Notes: generated by a model not told the origin, from the letters alone. A stretch of DNA of 64,000 nt from an uncultured Oscillospiraceae bacterium (GCA_947627285.1 CANQVL010000002.1:62001-126000); one strand, 5' to 3'; counted from the first letter of the stretch, positions 13,652-26,383 are shown. A program made the numbers and translations.

Positions 13652-16600
13652 GTGCCGAAAGAAGTATGGTACGGCAAAACGCTCAGACGCAGCTTTGCCA
13701 AGACTGAGGAGGTCCGGGAGATGCCAAACCTCCTGGAGATCCAGAAGGATTCCTACCGCTGGTTCCTTGAAACGGGGCTCAGGGAGGTTTTCCGGGACGT
13801 GGGAGTTATCACGGACCACTCCAGGAACCTGGAGCTCTCGTTCATCGACTACCGCATGGACAAACAGCCCAAATACTCCGTTGAGGAGTGCAAGGCGAGG
13901 GACGTGAACTACGCCGCCCCCATATATGTCACCGTCTGCCTCAACAACAAGGAGACGGGGGACATAAAGCAGCAGGACGTCTTCATGGGGGACTTCCCCC
14001 TCATGACCGACGGCGGCACCTTTATAATCAACGGCGCCGAGCGCGTTATCGTCTCCCAGATCATCCGCTCCCCCGGAGTGTACTATGAGCGCGCCTTGGA
14101 CAAGACCGGCACCGCCGTATATGCCACCACCGTCATACCCTACCGCGGCGCCTGGCTTGAGTACGAGACGGACGCCCAGGACATGTTCAACGTCCGCATA
14201 GACAAGAACCGCAAGCTGCCCATAACCTGCTTTTTGAGGGCTGTGGGCAACCGCACCGACGACCCCTACACCTGGCTTTCCATGTCCGGCGGCGAGGTCG
14301 GCGGCGACACCAACGAGCGGCTTCTGGAGATATTCGGACATGACGAGCGGATAGTCTCCACCGTCGAGAAGGACGCCTGCCGCAGCCGCGAGGAGTCGCT
14401 CCTTGAGATCTACCGCAAGCTCCGCCCCGGCGATCCCCCCACCATCGACTCCGCCGAGACGCTCCTCTATAACCTGTTCTTCGACCCCAGAAGGTACGAC
14501 ATCTCCAACGCCGGACGCTATATGTTCAACAAGAAGTTGGCTGTGTGGACGCGCCTTGTGGGCAAGCGCCTTGCCCGCCCCATAGCCGACCCCATGACCG
14601 GCGAGATCGTGGCTGAGGCTGGACAGACCGTCAACCGGGAGAAGGCGGAGGAGCTTGACAGGCTGGGCGTCATCGAGGCGTGGATCGAGGCCGAGGCGGG
14701 ACACGAGGTCAAGGTCTTCTCCAACGGCATGGTCTGGCTTGACAGGTTCGTGGACTTTGACCCCCTTGCCGAGCTGGGACTCAAAGAGCGCGTCCGCTGG
14801 GTGGTGCTCCGTGAGCTGCTTGCCAAATACGAGGGCGAGGAGCTCAAGGCCGCCATCCGCGACAGCATGGACGAGCTTGTGCCCAAGTATATCATTCCCG
14901 ACGACATCTTTGCCTCCGTCAACTACATCGGCACCCTCGCCCACGGCGCGGGCAGCGTGGACGACATCGACCACCTGGGCAACAGGCGCTTGAGGTCCGT
15001 CGGCGAGCTTCTCCAGAACCAGTACAGGGTGGGCTTTTCCCGCATGGAGCGTGTCATCCGCGAGCGCATGACTCTCCAGGACACCGACGTTATAACCCCC
15101 CAGAGCCTTATCAATATCAGGCCCGTCACCGCCGCGATCAAGGAGTTCTTCGGCTCCTCGCCGCTTAGCCAGTTCATGGACCAGAACAACCCCCTGGCGG
15201 AGCTCACCCACAAGCGCCGCCTCTCGGCTCTCGGTCCCGGCGGCCTCTCCCGTGAGCGCGCCTCCTTCGATGTGCGCGACGTCCATTACAGCCACTACGG
15301 GCGTATGTGCCCCGTGGAGACCCCCGAGGGACCCAACATCGGACTTATCTCCTACCTTGCCTCCTACGCCAAGGTCAACGAGTACGGCTTCCTCGTGGCG
15401 CCCTATCAGAAGGTGGACAAGGCGACAGGAAAGGTCACCGACCAGGTGGACTACCTGAGCGCCGACCAGGAGGACCAGTTCTACGTCGCCCAGGCCAGCG
15501 AGCCAAAGGACGCGGAGGGCAGGCTCCTCAACCAGCGTATCATCTGCCGTCACAGGGACGAGATCATCGACGTGGACCGCAAGCGCGTGGACTACATCGA
15601 CATCTCCCCCAGGCAGATGGTCTCCGTGGCCACCGCCATGATACCCTTCCTCCAGAACGACGACGCCAACCGCGCCCTCATGGGGGCGAATATGCAGCGC
15701 CAGGCGGTGCCCCTCATGGTCACCGAGGCGCCCATCGTCGCCACGGGCATCGAGCACAAGTGCGCCATCGACTCCGCCGTCTCGGTCCTTGCCGAGGGCG
15801 ACGGCACCGTCACGTATGTTGACGCCGACACCGTCACCGTCAGGTACGACAGCGGCGACATAAAGGACTATCACCTCATCAAGTTCTCCCGCTCCAACCA
15901 GGGCACCTGCGTCAATCAGAGGCCCAGCGTTGAGGTGGGCGAGCGGGTCCGGGCGCAGGACGTCCTGGCCGACGGTCCCGCCACCTCCAAGGGCGAGCTG
16001 GCACTGGGAAAGAACATTCTGGTGGGCTTCATGACCTGGGAGGGCTACAACTACGAGGACGCCATACTCCTCAACGAGCGCCTTGCCATGGAGGACGTAT
16101 TCACCTCCATTCACATCGAGGAGCACGAGGTCGATGCCAGGGACACCAAGCTCGGTCCCGAGGAGATCACCCGCGACATCCCCGGAGTGGGCGAGGACTC
16201 CCTCAAATATCTTGACGAGCGCGGCATAATCTCCATCGGCGCCGAGGTCCACGCCGGCGACATCCTGGTGGGCAAGGTCACCCCCAAGGGTGAGACAGAC
16301 CTCACCGCTGAGGAGCGGCTCCTGCGCGCCATCTTCGGCGAGAAGGCCCGCGAGGTCCGCGATACGTCGTTGAAGGTTCCCCACGGCGAGAGCGGCATCG
16401 TGGTGGACGTGAAGGTCTTCACCCGCGAGGCCGGCGACGAGCTCCAGCCCTCCGTGAGCCAGGTCGTCCGCGTCTACGTCGCCCAGAAGAGAAAGATCTC
16501 CGTGGGCGACAAGATGGCGGGCCGCCACGGGAACAAGGGCGTCGTGTCCCGCATACTGCCAAAGGAGGATATGCCCTATATGCCCGACGGCACGCCGCTG

Positions 16601-17421
16601 GACATCGTTCTGAACCCCCTGGGCGTCCCCTCCCGTATGAATATAGGCCAGGTTTTGGAGGTCCATCTGGGCTACGCCGCCCAGGCGTTGGGCTGGAAGG
16701 TGGCGACGCCCATCTTTGACGGCGCCAACGAGAGCGAGATACGCGACCTTCTCGGTCAGGCGGGCTTACGCACCGACGGAAAGAGCGTCCTCTACGACGG
16801 ACGCACCGGCGAGCCCTTCGACAACCCCGTCACCGTGGGCTATGTGTACTTCTTAAAGCTCCACCACCTGGTGGACGACAAGATCCACGCCCGCTCCACC
16901 GGCCCCTACTCCCTGGTCACCCAGCAGCCGTTGGGCGGCAAGGCCCAGTTCGGCGGACAGCGCTTCGGCGAGATGGAGGTCTGGGCGCTGGAGGCCTACG
17001 GCGCGGCATACACCCTCCAGGAGATACTCACCGTCAAGTCCGACGACGTGACGGGGCGTGTCCGCACCTACGAGGCCATAGTCAAGGGGCACAACATACC
17101 CCAGCCGGGCGTGCCCGAGTCCTTCAAGGTGCTTATAAAGGAGCTCCAGTCCCTGTGCCTGGACGTGAACGTCCTGGACAACGAGGGCAACGTCATCGAA
17201 CTGAAGGACGACGAGGAGGACGAATACGCCCACGGCTTCCGCGATGTGGAGAACGAGCGCTATTCCTCCGACGACAGGGAGTTCAATGACGCCGGCTTTG
17301 ACATCGAGGAGCCGGACCTTCCCGACGGCGACGGGGACGAGGACGACGAGTTTGGGCTTCTTGACGATTACGACGACGAGGACGACGAGTCCGATGCTTT
17401 TGACGAGGAGGACGATGAAAA

Positions 17422-17425
<4 letters not shown>
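13652..17425 (+). CDS. rpoB: DNA-directed RNA polymerase subunit beta
   Basis: A beta subunit of 1257 residues. GTG at 13652 is chosen because AAGGAG lies eight bases before it; an in-frame GTG at 13643 touches that site. The rifampicin-binding region ([17 protein letters not shown] ... [13 protein letters not shown]) has the wild-type residues expected for drug sensitivity. Catalytic and beta-prime-contact motifs are present ([44 protein letters not shown]). The C-terminus ends in a strongly acidic tail of about 60 residues. It overlaps rpoC by four bases. Unusually for Firmicutes, rplJ-rplL do not precede it. Confidence 0.98.
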
Positions 17426-21055
<3,630 letters not shown>

Positions 21056-21057
<2 letters not shown>

Positions 21058-21088
21058 TCCAAAAAGCCCCTTTGGGGCTTTTTGGATT
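21056..21088 (+). terminator. rpoBC terminator, also H4 of family I copy B
   Basis: AATCCAAAAAGCCCC / GGGGCTTTTTGGATT stem beginning at the rpoC stop codon. The same hairpin type closes the other family I copies, so the element seems to supply the terminator. Confidence 0.8.
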
Positions 21089-21240
21089 ATGGGGGATACG
21101 TTCAGAAAAAAGCCGTGAATTCTGCGGAATTCACGGCTTTTTTCCTGCCGTCGCGATGCGCGCGCCGCCGAAGGCGGCACACTTGCGCGACAAAAGGTGA
21201 TTTTTCCGACGCGCATGTCGTCGGAAAAATGTTTGATTTG
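21056..21240 (-). repeat. Family I four-hairpin intergenic element, copy B (inverted)
   Basis: Read on the minus strand: H1 TTTTTCCGACG.../CGTCGGAAAAA; H2 with outer stem GTCGCG/CGCGAC and inner GCCGCC-TTCG-GGCGGC; H3 arms AAAAAAGCCGTGAATTC/GAATTCACGGCTTTTTT with loop CGCA; H4 as above. Copies A and B are inverted relative to each other and bracket tRNA-Leu plus rpoBC. Confidence 0.8.
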
Positions 21241-21302
21241 GGGGTTATTGACTGGGGGCGGCTGGGGGATTTAAAAAATTTTATTAAAATTTAAAATAAG
21301 TA

Positions 21303-21331
21303 TTGACTTTAATAATATTAAAGTTTATAAT
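21303..21331 (+). promoter_or_regulatory. Promoter with palindromic operator in the spacer (DUF2089 gene)
   Basis: TTGACT, 17-base spacer, TATAAT. The spacer region holds a perfect inverted repeat ACTTTAATA-A-TATTAAAGT (21306-21324), filling the space between -35 and -10. A protein bound there would block polymerase. The first gene behind it encodes a helix-turn-helix protein, so autorepression is plausible. Confidence 0.65.
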
Positions 21332-21357
21332 GAATTTTATTAAAGGGGGCGGTGAAG

Positions 21358-21651
21358 ATGGATGTGGTGCCGGAGTGGATGGGGAATCTGGACGCGGAGG
21401 ATCTTACGTTTATCAAAAAATTCCTGTTGGCTTCGGGTTCGTTGAAGGAGATAGCGCGGGAGTATTCCGTCACGTATCCCACCGTTCGGCTGAGGCTGGA
21501 CAGGCTCATACAGAAGATTAAAATGGCGGACAGCGCGGAAAACGAGCCCTACGTTGCGCTGATAAAGCGCTTGGCGCTCAATGACAGGTTGGATTTTGAA
21601 ACCGCGAAGCTGCTGATAAACGAGTATAAAAAACAATCGGGAGGAAAGTGA
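21358..21651 (+). CDS. DUF2089 family helix-turn-helix regulator
   Basis: This 97-residue cytoplasmic protein matches the C-terminal part of DUF2089: WMGNLDAEDLTFIKKFLLASGSLKEIAREYSVTYPTVRLRLDRLIQKIK, containing a helix-turn-helix (SLKEIAREYSVTYPTVRLRL). ATG at 21358 is used, with AAGGGGG eight bases before it. The zinc-ribbon N-terminus of longer family members is missing. It is followed by a membrane protein gene two bases downstream. DUF2089 genes commonly pair with membrane proteins; targets are unknown. Confidence 0.75.
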   Translation: MDVVPEWMGNLDAEDLTFIKKFLLASGSLKEIAREYSVTYPTVRLRLDRLIQKIKMADSAENEPYVALIKRLALNDRLDFETAKLLINEYKKQSGGK

Positions 21652-21652
21652 A

Positions 21653-22084
21653 ATGCTGATTACAAAAGCGCTCATCTTCTGCATGGTTTGCGCCGCCGTA
21701 TTCGCGGGGCTTATCGTGTTGCAGCTACGCCTCTCGCGCATGGACAGCCGATGGCCCGGACTGGTGCTGCCGATTTTGTCCCTGCTTTTGTCGCTTTCTG
21801 TGACCTTGGGGACGGCGGCGTACACACAAATCGCGACAGGACCGGTCGAGGAGAGGGTACAGGTTAACGCAACAGTGACAAATCCTGACGGAACCGTGAC
21901 GGAGTACCCGCCGGCGCCGGACAGCGACACCCGTTCGGACACTGTGAACGCGCTGCCCGCTGTCCTCGGAACGTTTGTCCTCTCCAACATCCCCACAGCC
22001 GTATACCTCACGATCTACTTCACCCAACAGGGAAAATACAAAAAAACTCGCCAGGTAGAGCGAATGAACATACAGGATTTATAA
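21653..22084 (+). CDS. Small membrane protein paired with the DUF2089 regulator
   Basis: This 143-residue protein has three membrane segments: ALIFCMVCAAVFAGLIVLQL, WPGLVLPILSLLLSLSVTLG, and ALPAVLGTFVLSNIPTAVYLTIYF. The segment between the last two (about residues 60-95) is polar and probably outside. It ends in a charged tail. No catalytic motif is seen. Its gene starts directly after the regulator stop, so the two form an operon and it may be a sensor or the controlled effector. Confidence 0.6.
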   Translation: MLITKALIFCMVCAAVFAGLIVLQLRLSRMDSRWPGLVLPILSLLLSLSVTLGTAAYTQIATGPVEERVQVNATVTNPDGTVTEYPPAPDSDTRSDTVNALPAVLGTFVLSNIPTAVYLTIYFTQQGKYKKTRQVERMNIQDL

Positions 22085-22112
22085 ATAAATCAGACCGCCA
22101 AAAACCCCCAAA

Positions 22113-22296
22113 TAAAATATTTTTCCGACGACATGCGCGTCGGAAAAATCACCTCTTGTCGCGCAAGTGTGCCGCCTTCGGCGGCGCGCGCAGCGCGACA
22201 GCAGAAAAAGGAATCGGAAATGTCCGCAGACATTTCCGATTCCTTTTTCGCACGTATCCTTCTAATCCAAAAAGGGCTCCGCCCTTTTTGGATTAA
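22113..22296 (+). repeat. Family I four-hairpin intergenic element, copy C
   Basis: H1 TTTTTCCGACG/CGTCGGAAAAA; H2 outer stem GTCGCGC/GCGCGAC, inner GCCGCC-TTCG-GGCGGC; H3 arms AAAAAGGAATCGGAAATGTC/GACATTTCCGATTCCTTTTT with loop CGCA; H4 AATCCAAAAAGGGC/GCCCTTTTTGGATT. It lies between convergent genes and touches the glycosyltransferase stop codon. Confidence 0.8.
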
Positions 22297-23531
22297 GTCA
22301 AGTCTCGTATTGACAAACTCACCTTGTGCTCGATGGGCTTCCACTCCACCTTGCGGAAGATGGCGGCGATGGAGATGGGGATGTAGGTCAGCATGAACAC
22401 CGGGAAGGTCAGGGTGTACAAAAGCTTTTTGAGGGCGGAGGTGCGGATATGCCGCCACTCCTTTGCCGTGGTCAGCGCGCCCAGGACAAGCATGAAGAGG
22501 TACGTGCCCATAAGGGAGCGCGCGGCGGGGAGCAGGACCTCCAAAAATGTGCCGCCGGAGAGAAGCGTCATCAGCGACCCCATGCCGTTTACAAGTATCC
22601 CGAGGCAGGCGAGGACAATGGCGGGCATTATGGACATCACCATGTCAAAGCATGAGAAGCTGCCCCGCACAGCGCCCGATATGAGCCTTCCGCCGTACAG
22701 ACGGAAAACCTGCAAAAAGCCCCTGGACCAGCGCATCCTCTGCCTCCAGGATTGGGTGAACTTCACCGGCTGTTCGTCGAAAAGCTCGGCGTCCGGGGCG
22801 TAGCCTATCCTGTCGCCCCGCGCCATGCAGTCCGCGGTAAATTCCGTGTCTTCCGTGAGGGTGTGGAAGGGCCAGCCGCCGTTGCGGGCGATGATCTCGC
22901 GGCTCACAAGAAAGCCCGTGCCCGATACCACCGCGCTGGAGCCGACGAGCGCCCTTGCGTGGTTCAAATACTCCGCGTCCCGCAAAAACCACAGCGCGTA
23001 ACCGGCGGAGATCCAGTTGTCCCCGAAATTCTTGGAGTTGCGGTAGCTGGTTACCACCCGGTGACCGTCGGAAAACTGCCTGTTCATGGCGGTTATGTAG
23101 CCGGGAGAGAGCAGGTTGTCCGCGTCAAATACGAAATACCCGTCAAACACGTCCCCGCGCTCCAGCTCGATGCGCCGGAGAAGGTAGTCCAGGGCGTAGC
23201 CCTTGCCCACGTGGACCTTGTCGAACCGCTCAAATACCGTGGCTCCGGCCTTGGACGCAGCCGCGGCGGTGCCGTCGTCGCAGTTGTCGGCGACGACAAA
23301 TACGCTCACCAGCTCCCCCGGGTAGTCCTGCGCCTTTATGGACTCGATGAGGTTCCCGATGACCGCCTCCTCGTTCCGGGCGGCAATAAGCACCGCGTAC
23401 CGGTGCGGGACCTCAGGCTGGTGCGGCCTGTCCCTTTTGATAAGGGGTATGATGAGGTACACAAGCTGATAAAAATAGCAGAGGAAAAAGATGACCGACA
23501 GCGCCCTGTTTACAGCGTTCAGCACTGACAT
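22293..23531 (-). CDS. Membrane-bound family 2 glycosyltransferase
   Basis: This 412-residue protein has an N-terminal membrane segment (VIFFLCYFYQLVYLIIPL), a GT-A domain at about 45-290 with AARNEEAVIGNLIESIKAQDYP, the metal-binding FDADN, the TEDTEF acidic motif and RQRMRWSRG (Q/RxxRW), and three C-terminal membrane segments. This layout is that of processive or polysaccharide-synthase type GT2 enzymes acting on nucleotide sugars at the inner membrane. The product is not predictable. It is monocistronic, transcribed towards family I copy C. Confidence 0.85.
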   Translation of the reverse strand: MSVLNAVNRALSVIFFLCYFYQLVYLIIPLIKRDRPHQPEVPHRYAVLIAARNEEAVIGNLIESIKAQDYPGELVSVFVVADNCDDGTAAAASKAGATVFERFDKVHVGKGYALDYLLRRIELERGDVFDGYFVFDADNLLSPGYITAMNRQFSDGHRVVTSYRNSKNFGDNWISAGYALWFLRDAEYLNHARALVGSSAVVSGTGFLVSREIIARNGGWPFHTLTEDTEFTADCMARGDRIGYAPDAELFDEQPVKFTQSWRQRMRWSRGFLQVFRLYGGRLISGAVRGSFSCFDMVMSIMPAIVLACLGILVNGMGSLMTLLSGGTFLEVLLPAARSLMGTYLFMLVLGALTTAKEWRHIRTSALKKLLYTLTFPVFMLTYIPISIAAIFRKVEWKPIEHKVSLSIRDLT

Positions 23532-23627
23532 GATAAAGCCCCTCCTTCTTATGGCGTGATACCATAATACCAGAGGGGCGGTTAAGAAAAAATCGGGGGA
23601 ACGTTTAAGGAAGTATTAATTTGCCGC

Positions 23628-24311
23628 TCAATTCGCTTTCGCGGCAAAGACAAGGGCGCCGTTGTGCTTACCCGCGGCTGTCCCGTCGGGTCCGCGGAAA
23701 AGCTCTATCTCGTCCCCAAGGCGCGTCTCGTTGGCGAAGTTCATGGTCAGCTCCCTGACGGATTCGATGCCCAGCACCTCCAGCGCCATGTCCGCGTAGC
23801 GGCAGTTGTTTGTGTGGTCGTTTTCGTCCAGGTCCTCCTCCGTGACAGTGTGGCGCGACACCGCCTCCATGTCCTTTGGGCGCAGCCGCCCAATGCCCTC
23901 CGGAATGGCGAGCTCCGGCGAGTAGACGCCCTCAAAGTCCAGGGGCGTCTGCTCCACGTGGCGGGTGAGGCAGTTCACTATGCACCACTGGCTGGTGCCC
24001 AGGACAAGCCTTTCGCCGGCAGGGGAGAGAATGTAAAAGTCCCTGTCGTATATGAGCGACCCCGTGCGCCGGGGGAAGGAGAGCAGCGTGTAATCCGTCC
24101 CGGCGTCAAGATGCCCCAGCACCCGGAAGCGCGATTTTGTTATGACCCAGATGAGGTTTTGCGCTATGAGCCTGTCAAAGCCCAGTCCCGCGTCGCTGGC
24201 GTGGGCCTTGGCAATCTCCTGAAAGGCGTGGAGGAGCGCCGACGCCTTCACCCCGCCCGCCGTAAAGTCCGCCTCGGAAAACCTCAGCGGGAGAGAATAT
24301 TGAATGTACAT
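23628..24311 (-). CDS. Acyl-ACP thioesterase
   Basis: This 227-residue protein has two hot-dog domains. It opens with a typical segment (YSLPLRFSEADFTAGGVKASALLHAFQEIA), and the C-terminal hot-dog carries the family motif LDENDHTNNCRYADMALE with the conserved Asn and His (FatA/FatB-like). It releases free fatty acids from acyl carrier protein. Anaerobic Clostridia commonly encode one such gene. Ribosome binding site GGTGGGTG lies before the ATG, and a promoter with TATAAT is at 24331. Confidence 0.85.
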   Translation of the reverse strand: MYIQYSLPLRFSEADFTAGGVKASALLHAFQEIAKAHASDAGLGFDRLIAQNLIWVITKSRFRVLGHLDAGTDYTLLSFPRRTGSLIYDRDFYILSPAGERLVLGTSQWCIVNCLTRHVEQTPLDFEGVYSPELAIPEGIGRLRPKDMEAVSRHTVTEEDLDENDHTNNCRYADMALEVLGIESVRELTMNFANETRLGDEIELFRGPDGTAAGKHNGALVFAAKAN

Positions 24312-24330
24312 ATAAAATCACCCACCTGCT

Positions 24331-24358
24331 ATTATATCCCTATTTCCGCCGATTTCAA
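24331..24358 (-). promoter_or_regulatory. Promoter of the thioesterase gene
   Basis: Minus strand TTGAAA, 16-base spacer, TATAAT, 20 bases before the start codon. Confidence 0.65.
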
Positions 24359-24428
24359 GTAAAATCCTCAAAGCTGGCGCAAAAACCTTTCTGTACTAAA
24401 AATAATTTAAAAAAGTTAAAACTAAGTA

Positions 24429-24457
24429 TTGACAAATGAAGCGTTCCGTAGTATAAT
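24429..24457 (+). promoter_or_regulatory. Consensus promoter driving the second lysis cassette
   Basis: TTGACA, 17-base spacer AATGAAGCGTTCCGTAG, TATAAT, then GCCATTGT. The block is nearly identical to 51551-51587 in front of the gltX 3' end. It is the only promoter seen for this cassette, which suggests it can be expressed outside phage control. Confidence 0.75.
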
Positions 24458-24510
24458 GCCATTGTGGGGAGCGACGGCGCGCCGAAAAGCCCCGGCACGG
24501 GCAGGCGGGG

Positions 24511-24600
24511 AAATACGTATACTGGCGGGGAAGGACACAGGCCACCCGTCTTGTCAGCGTGCCCGTGTCCGTTTCCACTATGGAAATAACGCCTTTTTAA
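24511..24600 (+). pseudogene. Scrap of a tail/baseplate protein gene
   Basis: Thirty codons in one frame give KYVYWRGRTQATRLVSVPVS and end at TAA. The first part matches the EYVYWREGTPVTCL stretch of the tail protein at 5189-5851 at both DNA (ATACGTATACTGGCGGG) and protein level. No start codon or rest of the gene remains, so this is the residue of a deletion that removed the body of a second prophage. Confidence 0.55.
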
Positions 24601-24642
24601 AGCGGCGGTTCGTATATATTTTTCGGAAAAAAGGTGAGAAAT

Positions 24643-24891
24643 TTGGATTGGACGAGTATAATTGCGGCGCTGGTGACGGGAGGGCTGGCGTTTTTGGGGG
24701 TTTGTATAACGAACCGAAAAAACACCTCCCTCATCCTGTACCGCGTAGACCAGCTGGAGAAAAAGCAGGAGAAGTACAACAACCTCCAGGAGCGGACCTA
24801 CCGCCTTGAGGAGAAAACCGAGCTCCATGAGGAGAAGATCGAGTTTGCCAACAACAGAATATCCGAGCTTGAGAGGAGAGTAGATACATGA
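24643..24891 (+). CDS. Prophage lysis-cassette membrane protein with coiled coil, copy 2
   Basis: This 82-residue homologue of the protein at 7423 has one membrane segment (TSIIAALVTGGLAFLGVCI) and then a longer coiled coil (YRVDQLEKKQEKYNNLQERTYRLEEK...NNRISELERRVDT). TTG start with AGGTGAG upstream, as in copy 1. The stop overlaps the endolysin ATG. The coiled coil has diverged more than the membrane part. Confidence 0.65.
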   Translation: MDWTSIIAALVTGGLAFLGVCITNRKNTSLILYRVDQLEKKQEKYNNLQERTYRLEEKTELHEEKIEFANNRISELERRVDT

Positions 24892-25550
24892 GCTGGGTAG
24901 ATGAGGTTCTCGCCGTTGCGGAGGGGGAGGTCGGGGTCACGGAGTGGCCGAAGGGGAGCAACTGCGTGAAGTACAACGAGTGGTACTACGGCAAAAGCGT
25001 GTCCGGGGCGGCGTATCCCTGGTGCATGGCGTTCGTGCAGTGGGACTTTGACCGGGCGGGGCATACCCTGCCGCACAAGACGGCGTCGTGCTCCAATCTG
25101 CTGAACTGGTACAGGGCAAATAAGCCTCAGTGCGTCAGCGACAAGCCGGCGCCGGGGGCGATAGCGATTTATAATTTCGGGCACACGGGGATAGTGGCGC
25201 GGGACAACGGCGACGGGACTGTCACCGCCATCGAGGGCAACACCTCTGCGACGGAGGCGGGCAGCCAAAGCAACGGCGGGGGAGTCTTCAAGGTCCGCCG
25301 CCCCGCGGCGCTTGTGACAAAGTATATAATTCCGTTTGAGATCGAGGAGGAAGAGGATATGACGGGAGAGGAGATCTACAAAAAGCTCAGCGAGTACCTG
25401 GAAGGCCGGCCCGCGCCCGATTGGGCGCAGGCGGAGCTCCAGGAGGCGGTGGACATGGGGATCACCGACGGGACAAACCCCATGCAACTCATGCCCCGCT
25501 ACCAGGCGGCAATAATGGCGAAGCGGGCCGTGGAAATGGCGAGAAAATGA
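24888..25550 (+). CDS. CHAP-type prophage endolysin, copy 2
   Basis: This 220-residue protein is almost identical to the endolysin at 7647 through the CHAP domain (YPWCMAFVQW with catalytic Cys, FGHTGIVARD with His) and the acidic linker. The helical wall-binding repeat has a few substitutions (AQAELQEAVDMGITDG). It ends in EMARK without the repeat-derived tail of copy 1, and so probably shows the ancestral C-terminus. The reading frame is intact although the surrounding prophage is gone, consistent with recent decay or with retention. Confidence 0.85.
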   Translation: MSWVDEVLAVAEGEVGVTEWPKGSNCVKYNEWYYGKSVSGAAYPWCMAFVQWDFDRAGHTLPHKTASCSNLLNWYRANKPQCVSDKPAPGAIAIYNFGHTGIVARDNGDGTVTAIEGNTSATEAGSQSNGGGVFKVRRPAALVTKYIIPFEIEEEEDMTGEEIYKKLSEYLEGRPAPDWAQAELQEAVDMGITDGTNPMQLMPRYQAAIMAKRAVEMARK

Positions 25551-25804
25551 CCGGAAAGCATGAAAAATCACACAAGAATCTATTCGCAGACGTGATTATC
25601 GCGGTTTGCGTGGTGGTGGCGGTACTGGTCACGGGGTGCGTGATCTACGAGTACCACCGGCTGGACACGGTGATGCCGGCGGGGGTCATATCGGCGCTCT
25701 TCGCCTTCTGGGGCGGGGAGCTGCTGATCGTGGCGCTGAGGCAGATATTCGGCAGCGACGTGGTTATTAAGACGAAAAATAATAATATAGGGGGATCTAT
25801 TTAA
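25547..25804 (+). CDS. Prophage lysis-cassette membrane protein, copy 2
   Basis: This 85-residue protein has an ATG overlapping the endolysin stop. A short basic N-terminus (TGKHEKSHKN) is followed by two membrane segments (VIIAVCVVVAVLVTGCVIYEY, VISALFAFWGGELLIVAL) and a polar end. It is the undisturbed form of the gene at 8324 and shows that the long N-terminus there is an insertion. Probably a holin-type protein. Confidence 0.65.
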   Translation: MTGKHEKSHKNLFADVIIAVCVVVAVLVTGCVIYEYHRLDTVMPAGVISALFAFWGGELLIVALRQIFGSDVVIKTKNNNIGGSI

Positions 25805-25981
25805 ATGCTTGAAAAAATTTGCGACAGGTTACTCACGGTCAAGTCCATTGTGACGGTGATCCTCACCGTGGTTTTCGCGGTGCTGGTGATACGCGGCACG
25901 CTGCCGTCGGAGTTTATGACGGTGTACGCCTCGGTGCTGGCGTTTTACTTTGGGATTCAAAGCACGAAGCGGGAGGAATAA
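25805..25981 (+). CDS. Small prophage membrane protein, copy 2
   Basis: This 58-residue near-identical copy of the protein at 8768 has a membrane segment VKSIVTVILTVVFAVLVI, a second hydrophobic stretch and a KREE end. It closes the cassette. Most differences from copy 1 are silent or conservative, indicating purifying selection or recent common origin. Confidence 0.65.
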   Translation: MLEKICDRLLTVKSIVTVILTVVFAVLVIRGTLPSEFMTVYASVLAFYFGIQSTKREE

Positions 25982-26007
25982 GGAGGTCCGCAGGTCGTGA
26001 ATGTGCG

Positions 26008-26037
26008 TACTTATAAAACGTTTGCAATATAAGTACA
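26008..26037. other. AT-rich inverted repeat beside the second prophage end
   Basis: GTACTTATA ... TATAAGTAC, nine-base arms 12 bases apart, between the lysis cassette and the tRNA fragment. Possibly an integrase arm-type site; purpose unknown. Confidence 0.35.
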
Positions 26038-26071
26038 CGCGGGAGAAAAACAGAAGTACCGTTTTTCCTCG

Positions 26072-26109
26072 TTCGAACCCTCGAGGAGAGACCTCTTTAT
26101 ACACGATTT
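26072..26109 (-). other. Partial tRNA-Ser copy: attachment-site remnant of the second prophage
   Basis: TTCGAACCCTCGAGGAG (26072-26088) and ACACGATTT (26101-26109) recur in the intact tRNA-Ser at 26230-26246 and 26259-26267 with the same spacing. The copy spans T loop to anticodon stem but lacks a matching acceptor strand, as phage-side attachment sites often do. Confidence 0.5.
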
Positions 26110-26166
26110 TTACACGACTTTTTCGCCGTTTCGCACCTTATGACACCATACCCCAACACAAAGAAA

Positions 26167-26205
26167 ATGCCTGGAATTGCTGACTTTTTCAGCATTTCCA
26201 GGCAT
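26167..26205 (-). terminator. Terminator of tRNA-Ser
   Basis: ATGCCTGGAA-TTGCTGA / TCAGCA-TTTCCAGGCAT stem just behind the tRNA on the minus strand, followed by TTTTCTTTG. Confidence 0.7.
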
Positions 26206-26215
26206 CTTCAAATAA

Positions 26216-26305
26216 CGGAGAAGGAGGGATTCGAACCCTCGAGGAGCTTTTGACCCCTACACGATTTCCAATCGTGCGCGCTCGACCGGGCTACGCGACT
26301 TCTCC
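26216..26305 (-). tRNA. tRNA-Ser(GGA)
   Basis: On the minus strand: acceptor GGAGAAG pairing with CTTCTCC plus discriminator G, D arm GTAGCCCGGTCGAGC, anticodon stem CACGA/TCGTG around TTGGAAA (anticodon GGA), a long class II variable arm, and T arm with GGTTCGAATCC. CCA is not encoded. Confidence 0.9.
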
Positions 26306-26383
26306 ATCGTTAGCGGTTGAGTGTTCTTATTCAAGCTTAGCTATTATAGTGTATTTGCGCGGGCTTGTCAAGACCTTTTTTCA

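Noticed and set aside
13649..16666. A 1005-codon open frame on the strand opposite rpoB
   Set aside because: It is the mirror of a high-GC conserved gene; its translation is low in complexity (Val/Leu/Gly/Asp/His), has no family match I recognise, and rpoB is certain.
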